DNA of 64,000 nucleotides from Azorinus chamasolen (GCA_963576725.1 OY755252.1:28205895-28269894); one strand, 5' to 3'; positions 46,228 through 55,098 are shown, numbered from the stretch's first letter. A program made the numbers and translations. Notes: generated from the letters alone by a model not told the origin.

Positions 46228-46382
46228 CTTCAAAGGGGCTGTCTGATCAGTGTCTGCTGTGTTTTCTCATGAAATTATGCAGTAGCTGTCATGGCGTATG
46301 GAAATATAAATCTAATGTTAGTGCCAGTTCCAACACTTCCATTCTTCATGATGCCATTGTAAGATTTCAGCTAGTTCATATT
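46228..46382 (+). mobile_element. T1 right part
   Basis: AGGGGCTGTCTGATCAGTGT, CTGCTGTGTTTTCTCATG, ATGATGCCATTGTAAG. Right arm and right half only. Confidence 0.5.
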
Positions 46383-46442
46383 ATGCATGGATTTTTCTGG
46401 TAGAGTTCCATCAGGTTGCATCAAAGAAGTGTATTACGATAC

Positions 46443-46892
46443 TTAACCATTTACTCCATAAATACGCATTTCTACGCATTTGCAAACACAGCAGATCCAG
46501 GCCAGACGGCTCTTGTAGGAGCCGTCTGATCGGGGTCTGCTCTGTTTGCTAATGTCATAATATAGATGTGATTCTTAACCCTTTCGCTGTCAATGCCGGA
46601 TCTGTCATGACATATTCAAACAGTTTGGATCCAGATGAGACGCCGAGTAACTCGGCGTCTCATCAGGATCCAAACTGTTTGTTACTGTTACTATGTTTTT
46701 GAAACAAAAATAAAGAAAATCAAAAGAATGAAAATTTATAGCAGACGACAAAGTTAGCAGACGACAGAGTTTGGCAGCGAAAGGGTTAATGGTCAAAACT
46801 TCTTGTGTCCTTGTGCCAATACAATAACTAATGTAATTAACATTTATGAAATCATTATGTTTTTCATGAATATTTATGGAGTAAATGGTTAA
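46443..46892 (+). mobile_element. T1 MITE split by T2
   Basis: TTAACCATTTACTCCATAAA at left, GGAGTAAATGGTTAA at right. Stem GGCTCTTGTAGGAGCC. After the T2 copy the T1 resumes at TGGTCAAAACTTCTTGTGTC, exactly where it left off at GATGTGATTC. Confidence 0.88.
46575..46789 (+). mobile_element. T2 MITE nested in T1
   Basis: 215 bp between TTAA copies. CCCTTTCGCTGTCAATG to TTTGGCAGCGAAAGGG. Perfect tip CGCCGAGTAACTCGGCG and the mismatch CCAGATGAG against CTCATCAGG. Nearly identical to the T2 copies at 4600 and 9897. Confidence 0.93.
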
Positions 46893-47088
46893 AGATAATC
46901 GCACTGCGGAGCATTAGACATTATATATTCACCATATTTTCACTTGTCTCAATAAAGAATAGATATCAGATATCTTAAAAATTGTAGTGTTGTATTTTGA
47001 ACGTATTTATGCTTCTTTACATCTGATATTTGCTCACCTCCCTTTGTATTTATTGCTCATACTCTTGTATCATGCTTGATATTTCTGT
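46893..47088. other. Non-coding, nothing recognised
   Basis: Unique AT-rich sequence. Confidence 0.35.
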
Positions 47089-47319
47089 TTAATCCTTTCA
47101 CTCATAGTAACACCATTGCCACATTTCCAAACAGGGTAGACCCAGATCAGACAGCTCCTATAACATCCGTCTGATCAGGGTATGCACTGTTTGCTTATTT
47201 GATTATATTGATCTTGTCCTACAATTTGTGTCCAGGTCAAAACCTTCATTGAAAATGTTACATTATAAGAACTAAGCGATCGATTCATGTATATCAATGT
47301 TCATTAGGGAAAGGGTTAA
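47089..47319 (+). mobile_element. T1 MITE, complete
   Basis: 231 bp between TTAA copies. TCCTTTCACTCATAGTAAC at left, CATTAGGGAAAGGG at right. Tip AGCTCCTATAACATCC no longer pairs. Confidence 0.87.
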
Positions 47320-47328
47320 ACATATTTA

Positions 47329-47478
47329 CAGTAGAACCTGTCCTAAGCGGGCATTCATATATTGAACATAGGAGTCTAAAAAATGACTGCATTACTTTAG
47401 ACCTGCATTAAGCTACCACATGCCTAACATCCCTATAATTGGACATATTTTGATGACCGCTTATGATAGGGTCCACTG
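47329..47478 (+). mobile_element. A4 MITE, left arm deleted
   Basis: 150 bp. CAGTAGAACCTGTCCTAAGC to CGCTTATGATAGGGTCCACTG (last 20: GCTTATGATAGGGTCCACTG). The left arm and tip are gone; TGCATTACTTTAGACCTGC remains. Confidence 0.83.
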
Positions 47479-47574
47479 TAGCCTATTTGCACACTGCTCA
47501 TAATTCTGACTTTTCTGCAAATCACGTAGATTAATACTCACAACGTAATGAACACTTCCACTGCTTTGACAAAA

Positions 47575-47725
47575 ATAATGTCTGCCCAAAGTTGGAATAC
47601 GTGCAACTTGGACTACTTCCGATGCGAGCATGCTTTTGGGGAACTATTGATCGATTGGTATTTTATTAGACGCTGCGTTAAACATTGTTTCATTTGGATC
47701 CAAGCTTTTTACAAAGGCTTGTCAG
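47575..47725 (-). mobile_element. T2b remnant
   Basis: GGGGAACTATTGATCGATTG, AGACGCTGCGTTAAACATTG and TCATTTGGATCCAAGC. Confidence 0.45.
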
Positions 47726-47746
47726 GTTGGAATCAGCAGGATTAGA

Positions 47747-48195
47747 CTTAATTCAAACCTCGATACCTCGAACTCTCAAACAAATATTACCTGTATTACT
47801 GGTTTTTAGAACATGTGACAGCTTAAGGCAGGGCGATAGAGGATATTTCCGCATGACTTTCATCCTGCATTAATCCTTTCCCTGTTCTATGTTTACTTCA
47901 AATTTTAATACCTACCTGAATATTCATGGCCACAATTGTTATAAAGAAATATAGAAGGTAGAACATTGTAGCCATTTTACAAAGTAAAGAAACAGATCTA
48001 TCTAATTTCATAAGCAAACAGAGCAGACCCTGATCAGACGGCTCCTCTAGGAGCCGTCTGAACTGGGTCTACTCTGTTTGCAAATGCGTGAAAACACGTT
48101 TCTATGAGAGAAAGGACTAAGCAGTCACCAGCCTACATGTACAAAGACACCAATTCTTCATTACTAAAATTTTGAAATATCGAGTGTTTTTTTTC
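47747..48195 (+). mobile_element. A5/A8-like element split by T1b
   Basis: Left CAAACCTCGATACCTCGAAC, arm GACAGCTTAAGGCAGGGCG and CATCCTGCAT before the insertion. It resumes GCAGTCACCAGCCTACATG, then CAAAGACACCAATTCTTC, a match to the A8 copy at 14220-14255. Confidence 0.55.
47870..48120 (-). mobile_element. T1b MITE nested in a class A arm
   Basis: 251 bp, TTAA at left and CTAA at right. TCCTTTCCCTGTTCTATG at left, ATGAGAGAAAGGA at right. Tip GGCTCCTCTAGGAGCC. Inserted in GCATTAA. Confidence 0.9.
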
Positions 48196-48397
48196 TGATT
48201 TACTGAATATCGCCATTCAGTTGTAATAATGATATTTAATGATTTTTTAATTATTTTGCACATTTGCATATGCATTTCCATTTTCTTTATTAACCCTTTA
48301 CCTTATAGATATACCTTTATCTAGCCTTGCAAACAGATAACACCCAAATTGCTACTGTTAGACCTTTCTGATCAGTGTCTGCCCTGTTTGCATATAC

Positions 48398-48583
48398 AGT
48401 AAAACCTCTCTATAACGACCACTAAATTACATCAAATATTTTGTGCTTAAAGCAAGGTGAAAGTCAAACAAAACGCTCCTATAGGAGCGTTCTGTTTAAC
48501 TTTCACCTTGCTATAAGCAGCCACCTGCTCTAAATACCAACTAATTAACGCAATTTAGTGTCCGTTATAGAGAGGTTTTACTG
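48398..48583 (-). mobile_element. A1 MITE nested in T1
   Basis: 186 bp. CAGTAAAACCTCTCTATAAC to TATAGAGAGGTTTTACTG. Left arm lacks the GGCAGGTGGCTG part, so the stem is shorter on that side. Confidence 0.88.
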
Positions 48584-48650
48584 CACATGTAGTATAATGT
48601 AGATTTGATTGAACAGTGTCTGTCATGCTGAAGGTTTCCTGTGTTCATTA

Positions 48651-48876
48651 TTAACCCATTTGTGCCCACGATCCCATATATGGGATATAGGCAAGCAGTG
48701 TAGACTCTGATCAGACGCTGCATAATGCGGCGTCTGATCAGTGTCTACACTGTTTGTTGATAGGAATTTCAATATAAAACAAAACGCAAATGAAAATTAA
48801 AACCAGGCATCTTAGATAAAAATGGACTTATCTAATATATAAACATCGAAGAATACACTGGGCGCAAATGGGTTAA
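48651..48876 (+). mobile_element. T6 MITE nested in T1, reference copy
   Basis: 226 bp between TTAA copies. Ends CCCATTTGTGCCCACG and GGGCGCAAATGGG. Stem GCAAGCAGTGTAGACTCTG to GTGTCTACACTGTTTG, tip GACGCTGCATAATGCGGCGTC. The small palindrome CCCATATATGGG is kept. Confidence 0.92.
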
Positions 48877-48935
48877 AAGGAACTTGTTTGATTAATTCAC
48901 GAACATTATTTCGTACATGATTATGCATGAGACAA

Positions 48936-49363
48936 GTCACTCCTTTGAATGCGGGACGCGCATGTAATGTTATTTGCAAACAGTGTAGACCCAGATCAGA
49001 GTCCCCATACACGATCCCTCTGATAGGTTCTGCTCTGTTTGTCATTCAGAAACATATTGTAAGTATAAGCCTTCCATGCTGATTAGACTCCATAGGTAAA
49101 AACTTATATAGTAAAACCTCTCTACAACGGCAACTAAATTACATCAGTTATTTTGTGTTAAAGGCAGGTGACTGTTTAAAGTGAGGCGAAAGTAAAACAG
49201 AACGCTCCTATAGGAGCGTTCTGTTTTACTTTCACATTGCTTTAAGCAGCCACCTGCCCTAAATACGAACCAATTAACACAATTTAGCGACCGTTATAGA
49301 GAGGTTTTACAGTAGATTATTCCATTCGGAGCATTCAGTGTTGAAATGGTTAACATTACATTA
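48936..49363 (+). mobile_element. T8 MITE split by A1
   Basis: CACTCCTTTGAATGCGGGAC, GCAAACAGTGTAGACCCAG, worn tip GAGTCCCCATACACGATCC, TTCTGCTCTGTTTGTC. After A1 it ends GTGTTGAAATGGTTAA. Confidence 0.75.
49109..49322 (-). mobile_element. A1 MITE nested in T8
   Basis: 214 bp. TAGTAAAACCTCTCTACAAC to TATAGAGAGGTTTTACAG. Stem GTGACTGTTTAAAGTGAGGC (left) is worn, tip perfect. Confidence 0.86.
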
Positions 49364-49601
49364 TCCCGAGTATTATGTTTGGCTTACATGTATAATTCGA
49401 CTGTATTGCATTAATTACAGGGTTGTAAATATATGTACTTACATGTATCTACAAAACACTTATTTTTCTCAGTCAAGTACTGTCTTGCAAAGTTATTATT
49501 GGCTTGGTGGAGAAATGCACAATAATCTGTTAGCAATACATGTACTTAGAATCCATAAATACGTCTCTTTCTCACCTGGTGCTCTATGAGCTATGTGTTT
49601 A
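49364..49601. other. Mostly unique
   Basis: A worn fold-back I piece (TTGGCTTGGTGGAGAAATG) near 49500. Nothing else supported. Confidence 0.35.
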
Positions 49602-49805
49602 TTAGCCCTTTACTCCATATATATTCTATGTAGGAGCCGTCTGAACTGGGTCTTCTGTGTTCGCTTATTATATAGTATAGATATGACTCTACAGTTTCTG
49701 CCATAGAAAACATTTCCTGTGTCCATATGTCATTATAAAAATGAATCTAATTAATATTCATGACATCGTATTTCGTACATAGATATTCATGGAGTAAAGG
49801 GTTAA
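49602..49805 (+). mobile_element. T1 MITE, left arm deleted
   Basis: 204 bp. TTAGCCCTTTACTCCATAT to CATGGAGTAAAGGGTTAA. The stem is reduced to TAGGAGCCGTCTGAACTGGG. Confidence 0.87.
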
Positions 49806-49842
49806 GCGACGACATGTGGTCGTTTTGTAGAGTTTATACTGT
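49806..49842 (+). mobile_element. Class A right-end fragment
   Basis: ATGTGGTCGTTTTGTAGAG and TTTATACTG. It adjoins the T1 copy and was probably its host. Confidence 0.5.
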
Positions 49843-50239
49843 AGTATAATATATTTATTGACCTGATCATTTCGTGATATGCATCACAGCTTTTGTGCTT
49901 TTCTGTGCCAGCGGAATGTTATTTGCAATGTCCTCATGTATTCCTTTTTTCGTTTGAATACTCCCCTACCATTATCAATGTCTTTCATGAAAATATTAAA
50001 TAGTGAAATACATTGCCATGACAAAAAGTCGATGACCAGACCTCTCTCGTATACGAAATAGAGCATTCACTGACCAGGCATTTCCTTTATCTGGGTGTAC
50101 TCTGTTTGCAATGACGTAAACAGGCAATGATTCACAAGTCTCAATGAGTGCACTTTTTATATCTGTTTTTTTGTTGTTGTTCGAAACAGATTCTCCTAAC
50201 AAAATGATTTTGGAATCAGAAGCAATGTGACTTAAAACA
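49843..50239. other. Mostly unique
   Basis: A T1 half stem (TTATCTGGGTGTACTCTG) near 50090. No supported frame. Confidence 0.35.
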
Positions 50240-50388
50240 TACTTCGGGGTTAGTTTAGACCTGCATTAAGCCGTTAATTTGAAGAAAAAAAATATGTCTA
50301 GATTAGAAACCGGTTGTCTACAATAACTTATGTTATCTAGAAGCAATTTGTGAGGTCCTTTGAAGTTCGAGATATCGAAGTTCAACTG
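50240..50388 (+). mobile_element. A5 right half
   Basis: TTTAGACCTGCATTAAGCCG, TAGATTAGAAACCGGTTG and GATATCGAAGTTCAACTG. Left half absent. Confidence 0.65.
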
Positions 50389-50390
50389 TA

Positions 50391-50430
50391 GTCATACTTT
50401 CTTACATGGGTTTGCATGTGGTAAATGGCA
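50391..50430 (+). mobile_element. T1 right-end fragment
   Basis: GTCATACTTTCTTACATGGG and GGTAAATGG only. Confidence 0.4.
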
Positions 50431-50542
50431 ACACTTTCAGAATTAGATTTCATTTGAATGGTGTTTACTGAATGCCACACATAGACAGTATATCAACACA
50501 CTACGTCTTTCTGTAGTTGACTTTATTTTTTCTTATATTGTA

Positions 50543-50890
50543 CAGTAAAACCTCGTAACGCGACCACCAAAACTAGGTATAATTCTAGATTGAAAAGGCA
50601 GGCTGTTGCTTAACCTATTAGCTCTTACTGACGCCTGTTTGCGCCTATGTAAAACTCATGTTTTGAAACCATTGTGATAAAAGAGCATTTGCTCCTATGG
50701 AGCAAATGCTCTGTTTATCACAATAGTTTCAAAACAACACAATTTCCAAATTCTCCCTTTCTATACTTGTAGCTCCTTTTCGGTAGTTTTATTCAAAGAG
50801 GTTGAGTCTTTAACTAATCTAGGTGGGAATTAGGACCTGAGTTATACAGCAAGCTCCTGCTGCATTACTTTCGTCCTGAATTCAGCATTT
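50543..50890 (+). mobile_element. Class A element split by T5
   Basis: CAGTAAAACCTCGTAACGCG, GCAGGCTGTTGCTTAA, then T5, then CAGCAAGCTCCTGCTGC and ACTTTCGTCCTGAATTC. The right terminus is lost. Confidence 0.65.
50610..50833 (+). mobile_element. T5 MITE, complete
   Basis: 224 bp, TTAA at left and TTAG at right. Stem TTTTGAAACCATTGTGATAA with a perfect tip AGCATTTGCTCCTATGGAGC. Inserted in GCTTAA of the class A left arm. Confidence 0.87.
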
Positions 50891-50902
50891 TTAATTAACT
50901 TT

Positions 50903-51112
50903 TTAACCTGTCGAGCAAAATGACGTTGGTGTAAAACTGTCTTATACATTTTTTAAAATTTTGATGCAGCTTCCAATTATTTTCAAAATCACAACCAAAG
51001 TGTTAAACAGTTTGGATATTGATAAGACGCCAAGTTACTCGGCGTCGCATCTGTATCCAAACAAAGTGCAACGGTAATCACAGATTCCACCGGGGCAGGC
51101 TAGATGTAAAGA
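50903..51112 (-). mobile_element. T2 MITE, reversed
   Basis: TTAACCTGTCGAGCAAAATG at left; AAACAGTTTGGATATTGATA; tip CGCCAAGTTACTCGGCG; CATCTGTATCCAAAC; end ACCGGGGCAGGCTAGATG. Confidence 0.72.
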
Positions 51113-51260
51113 TTCACATGGAACACTATGTTCCTTGCATCCTACGGAACTTGCATGTTCTTTTTAATATCATTACTATTTATACAAGATCATATGTGAT
51201 GCAATAAAATTGTTACATTAAAGTTTGTTTATGTTTCTTTCCTAAACCCAGTATATACAC

Positions 51261-51338
51261 GAATCCGTGGTCGAGTGGATATCTCTTTAAACTGACAACC
51301 ACTTAGCCACTCGCCACTTTTGTTCGAATCCCGGTCCT
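51261..51338 (+). pseudogene. tRNA-like sequence, probably a SINE head
   Basis: Contains an A-box-like TGGTCGAGTGG at 51268 and a B-box-like GTTCGAATCCC near 51325, at a spacing seen in Ser/Leu-type tRNAs. The acceptor ends do not pair and the anticodon arm is unclear, so this is not a working tRNA. It ends against a T1 fragment. Either a decayed tRNA-derived SINE or a chance match. Confidence 0.35.
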
Positions 51339-51339
51339 T

Positions 51340-51547
51340 TTGTGGATTGTGGAATCTGATTTACATTATTTCATAAGCAAAGCAGAGCAAACAGGGCAGT
51401 CTCTGATCAGACGGTTCATATAGGAAACTGTTGAGTCATAAGCAAACAGAGAAGACCCTGATCAGACAGCTGCAAAGGGAACATATGATCTGGATATACT
51501 GTGTTTGCAAAGGCGCGAAATAGCATTAATATGAAAGAAAGTGTTAA
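51340..51547 (-). mobile_element. T1 MITE, reversed, left arm duplicated
   Basis: AATCTGATTTACATTATTTC, then two successive left arms: AAACAGGGCAGTCTCTGATC near 51388 and GCAAACAGAGAAGACCCTGA near 51432. Right side GGATATACTGTGTTTGC, TTAA at 51544-51547. Confidence 0.72.
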
Positions 51548-51557
51548 CAGTATTCAG

Positions 51558-51707
51558 GTATATCGCGAGGCCCATCTAATTGCATGTGGAGAAATACCCC
51601 AGACGTTTTCGGTGTACGGGATAACCTGCATTGCATCCTATACAGAAGATCCGTATGGTAGAACCAAAGACTTACCGCGAACCGGCTGGAAAGCTTCCTC
51701 ACATTAA
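51558..51707 (+). CDS. Weak candidate exon or old coding relic
   Basis: After GTATTCAG the frame runs 49 codons (VYREAHLIACGEIPQTFSVY and further) to a TAA formed at the TTAA of the T3 element. GC content is higher than the neighbours and the composition looks protein-like, but no family is recognised and no donor is seen. Read in phase 1 it would stop after 33 codons. Could be a relic interrupted by the T3 insertion. Confidence 0.13.
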   Translation, partial: VYREAHLIACGEIPQTFSVYGITCIASYTEDPYGRTKDLPRTGWKASSH

Positions 51708-51953
51708 ACCTTCTCTTTCTGAATTTTAAAATACATGTCTCCTTCTTTACCCATGTCCTGTTGTATAATTACATATATCTTCACTGTGTATAAGTATTTC
51801 GCTGTGCAATCACTGTTGTGGAGTGCACTGGTTGCACAATCAACTTGTAAATAGTGCAGACCCTGATGAGACAGCTCCTACAGGAGCTGTCTCATCTGGG
51901 TATTCACTATTTACAGGTAGGTATATTGACGTGAATAGCAAGCGAAGGGTTAA
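51704..51953 (+). mobile_element. T3 MITE, complete
   Basis: 250 bp between TTAA copies. ACCTTCTCTTTCTGAAT to AGCAAGCGAAGGG. Tip CAGCTCCTACAGGAGCTG perfect. Confidence 0.9.
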
Positions 51954-52427
51954 CAGCAGGCTATATTTCAATGAAGATTGCTGTAGTTTCAAAATAGCAT
52001 AGTAGACGTCTGTTCATTCTTATACCCAATTACTTCAAGTTACATTCATCAATTATTGTCGTATGTTTGACACATACCTTGAGCAGTGTCGTTTATTTAA
52101 TCTTATCACTAAGTTGTTGTCTTCATGCTTTATACTTCTACCAACTTCCTACTCTTCCATTGTGCTCACCAAAACACACACGCTGCGTATTTGTGTTGTG
52201 AACAACACTAACTTGAGAATTCCACTTTCTGTATCCATATCAATATGTAGAAAGACAACAAACCCTAATTATATGGGTCCTGTATGAGTCTGTGGTCTTG
52301 GACTACTGTGTTTGCGAATGCGTCAGGTAAAAATTTAAATGATGAGACTCTCAGGTATCTCTTTATCTACATTTAACTATTAATAACTTAAAGTATCATC
52401 GTTCTAAGTATACACATATACAGCAAG
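51954..52427. other. Mostly unique
   Basis: A worn T1 piece at 52255-52327 (GGACTACTGTGTTTGCGAATG, shortened GACTACTGTGTTTGCG). The forward frame here has no support. Confidence 0.35.
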
Positions 52428-52432
52428 AACAT

Positions 52433-53105
52433 CGTGCAGCAATGGCCACTAATTCCACCTTAGTGTTCAGCAACAGCCATCCATCCCACCTAAGTATGCA
52501 GCAATAGCCATTCATCCCACCTAAGTATGCAGCAAAAGCCATTCATCGCACCTAGGTATGTAGCAGAATCCTTCCATCACACCTAGGATTACAACTATAG
52601 CCATCCATCCCACACAGGCGTACATCTATAGCCACCCATCCTACCTAGGCGTACAACAAAAACAATCCATTCTACCTAGGCGTATAGCAAAATAGCCACC
52701 CATTTCACCCAGGCGTACAGCAATAGCCATCCATCCCACCTATGCATGCAGCAATAGTCATCCACCCCACCTAGGCGTACGACGATAGCAATTCATCCAA
52801 CCTGGGTGTACAGCAATAGCCATTCATCCCACCTAGGCATGCAGCATTAGCCATCCATCGCACATAGGTATTCAGTAATAACCACCCATCTCATATAGGT
52901 ATGCATCAATAGCCACCCATCACACATAAATATGTATTTACCAATAGCCATCCATCACACATAGGTCTGTATGTACCAATAGCCATCCATCACACATAGG
53001 TCTGTATGTACCAATAGCCATCCATCGCACACAGAAATAACCATTCATCCGACCTTAGTAAGCAGTTTTAGCCGTCCATCCCACCTAAACAGGCAGCAGT
53101 ATCCA
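52433..53105 (+). repeat. 31-bp degenerate minisatellite
   Basis: Around 21 units of about 31 bp like GCAGCAATAGCCATCCATCC followed by CACCTAGGTAT. Units in the middle keep an exact 31-bp step (for example 52501 and 52532), while others vary in length. Divergence between units is high, so the array is old. No MITE lies inside it. Confidence 0.9.
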
Positions 53106-53509
53106 CCTACCCACCATGCTCATTATAGTAAAAGATTTCCATCCAAAACAATGTGGAATAAACATTAATGTAAGAGTGAATATGTCATGCAGCGTTACGA
53201 TTGGCTAACGATTAAATGCGTCATGCATTTGCTTCGCGTATTCTCTTTAGAATATCGGCCGGATTCAAATTCAGTCTTATTAAATCCAATCTGCCTTTAT
53301 CGACATGTTCACCTAATTAAACAAAAGTATTTATCAAAAGTTTACATACAACACATTTAAATTAATTCAGTTTGAGGATGTCAACCGACATATCGGTTTC
53401 CCAAGCTCTTTATCCTTTGAATGCAGAAAACAAATGCACTGGCCGGACCAGATGACTTGTAGAGCAGCCCTTTAATCATTGACCATCCCCTCACAAGTTG
53501 CATCCTTCC
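53106..53509. other. Non-coding, nothing recognised
   Basis: Unique sequence. No frame or repeat end supported. Confidence 0.4.
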
Positions 53510-53722
53510 ATACGGGACGCACTCTATCATTTACACATTCGGTATGTTATCATACATGTATACAAACAGTATGGATCCAGACGACACACCTAATAACTCG
53601 TCGTCACATCAGGTTCCAACCTCTTTGACGTTATATTGTATTTTAATAAAACAAATGCTCTAACACTTGAAGCAGACTTAAATATGTCCAGCAGACGGCA
53701 ATGATAGCACTGAAAGGATTAA
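53510..53722 (+). mobile_element. T2 MITE, worn
   Basis: ACAAACAGTATGGATCCAGA, GACACACCTAATAACTCGTC, ACATCAGGTTCCAACC, GCAGACGGCAATGATAGC and TGAAAGGATTAA. Confidence 0.65.
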
Positions 53723-53933
53723 CCTTATAACGCTGAATTTTCAAATGGACTATCCCAAAATTCATACAGGTCAAGCTTACGGTGAATATTTAGGGTTTTC
53801 CTTTCTAAACAAAAGTGTAGCGTACCAACAGTGAATATCCTGATGAGAGGGCTCCTCTAGAAGCCCCCTCATCTGGGTCTACACTTTTTTGAAAAAGACA
53901 TTAGTGACTCGTGTTCCGCACTGCAATGGTTAA
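53719..53933 (-). mobile_element. T7 MITE, reversed, complete
   Basis: 215 bp between TTAA copies; the left one is shared with T2. CCTTATAACGCTGAATTTTC to TTCCGCACTGCAATGG. Stem AACAGTGAATATCCTGATG to CTCATCTGGGTCTACAC, tip GAGGGCTCCTCTAGAAGCC. Confidence 0.87.
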
Positions 53934-54189
53934 ATAAAATAATATTCCACTTTGAAAATTAAGCGTTCAAAGCGTGTAATGAAATACCCAGCTTTGATTG
54001 AATAATAGTGATTATTCTATCACAATGAAAGTCTCCAGCAATCTGATGTATAGCGAAATTGATATTGGTGGATCATCTCACTCATACAATTAACCATATA
54101 AACACTATGTTTGTAACCATTTGAATGAGGACTATTTACAATGGAGTGCTGAAATCAGAGTTTAAAGTGATATAGAGTATCTGTTGCGA
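53934..54189. other. Non-coding, nothing recognised
   Basis: Unique AT-rich sequence. Confidence 0.35.
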
Positions 54190-54308
54190 GTTGTCTTTTA
54201 AGATCACATGTTCCTAAACGAGCCTTGGAAAATTTCATTAAGCGAGCCTTGGCGAGCTTAATATCATTTTCTTGGTGAGTTTAGGAACATGTGATCTTAA
54301 AAGACAAC
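54190..54308. repeat. Fold-back X, 30-bp perfect arms
   Basis: Left arm 54190-54219 begins GTTGTCTTTTAAGATCACAT. Right arm 54279-54308 is its exact reverse complement, ending TGTGATCTTAAAAGACAAC. The 59-bp middle is itself partly self-complementary (GAGCCTTGG, CCTTGGCGAGC). Only copy in this window; no TTAA or TA border assigned. Confidence 0.92.
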
Positions 54309-54559
54309 GAGCATCAGATTATTTTTCTCACATATCAAAAAGGTGTATTTTCGCCGTTTAAATGACATGTAAACATAGGTTTCCATGGTTTGACGCCATA
54401 TATGATGTATGACGTCATATATGTTCTAAAGTGATCTTACACGACATGTTACAGATAAGGGAATCTTAACCTGTTGTTCTTACTCGGAGATAAGGGAAGG
54501 TATGTGAGAAAGTCTCTTCTTTCAAGGTATTTTAAAAATACATAACAATGACATTAAGC

Positions 54560-54869
54560 ATTAGGTATATCGCAAGAAAACCAGTCGAATAAACCCCGAA
54601 GAAGACCCAACTTCCATGTGTTTGATATGTTATTCGGCTTGCGTTTTAGTTTCGTTAAAAGTTCGACCAAGGTCGATACTATTTTGTTGTAGAATAACAA
54701 TTATAAGTATCAATGAAAACGGTCCAATTTTGCATTTTTCGATATACACATGCAAGTTCAAATTGACAATCTTCTTAATAATGACTAAACATAACAAATA
54801 CCAAGTTTGATGATAGTATTTAACAAAATAATTATTTCTATGCGTTTATTGCAGGGACTTCCTCTTTAA
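54560..54869 (+). mobile_element. T9 element, left end lost
   Basis: Aligns with 61545-61916: GTGTTTGATAT, GTTTTAGTTTCGT, GTTGTAGAA, GCATTTTTCGATATA, AAGTTCAAATTG and ATAACAAATACCAAGTTT. Right end GCAGGGACTTCCTCTTTAA. Confidence 0.75.
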
Positions 54870-54950
54870 TTATATGGTCATTTAAGCATGATAACACAAA
54901 CACATACATAAATACATGTAAACGGGAAAAAACATTTTTTATGGATTTAT
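54870..54950. other. Intronic sequence before candidate acceptor
   Basis: AT-rich; ends AAACATTTTTTATGGATTT before ATAG. The pyrimidine tract is only moderate. Confidence 0.3.
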
Positions 54951-54952
54951 AG

Positions 54953-55098
54953 GAATCTCCCTTGATGTTGTACATGCGGGTGTTGTATCAGGCGGGACTC
55001 CCCTGTCTAGGTATGCTGTTGTCAAACGGGACACCCCTAATCCGCGCTGGTACATTGGGAGTCTTGCTGGCATAACTTGCTACCCTGCCCTCAACTAA
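54953..55098 (+). CDS. Candidate last coding exon
   Basis: After the acceptor AG at 54951-54952, a frame starting in phase 1 runs 47 codons: ISLDVVHAGVVSGGTPLSRY, then AVVKRDTPNPRWYIGSLAGI, then TCYPALN and TAA (55096-55098). The stretch is clearly richer in GC than its surroundings. Its phase matches the donor at 7818 (one base before, two after, giving a glycine codon). Joined, it would place a short tail after the membrane segment of that exon. The family is unknown. It could also be the end of a retroelement frame; support is moderate. Confidence 0.35.

Larger units (their letters stand above)
48290..48935 (+). mobile_element. T1 MITE opened by A1 and T6
   Basis: Left TTAACCCTTTACCTTATAGA; GCAAACAGATAACACCC; CCCTGTTTGCATATA. 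After A1: TGTAGTATAATGTAGATTTG and TTCCTGTGTTCATTA. After T6: TTGATTAATTCACGAAC and TTTCGTACATGATTATG. The right border is replaced by a T8 element. Confidence 0.75.

Noticed and set aside
54962..55080. Alternative frame with LMLYMRVLYQAGLPCLG over the candidate exon
   Set aside because: It is one base off the frame that continues from the acceptor in a phase compatible with the upstream exon and has a less balanced composition. Kept only as an alternative.
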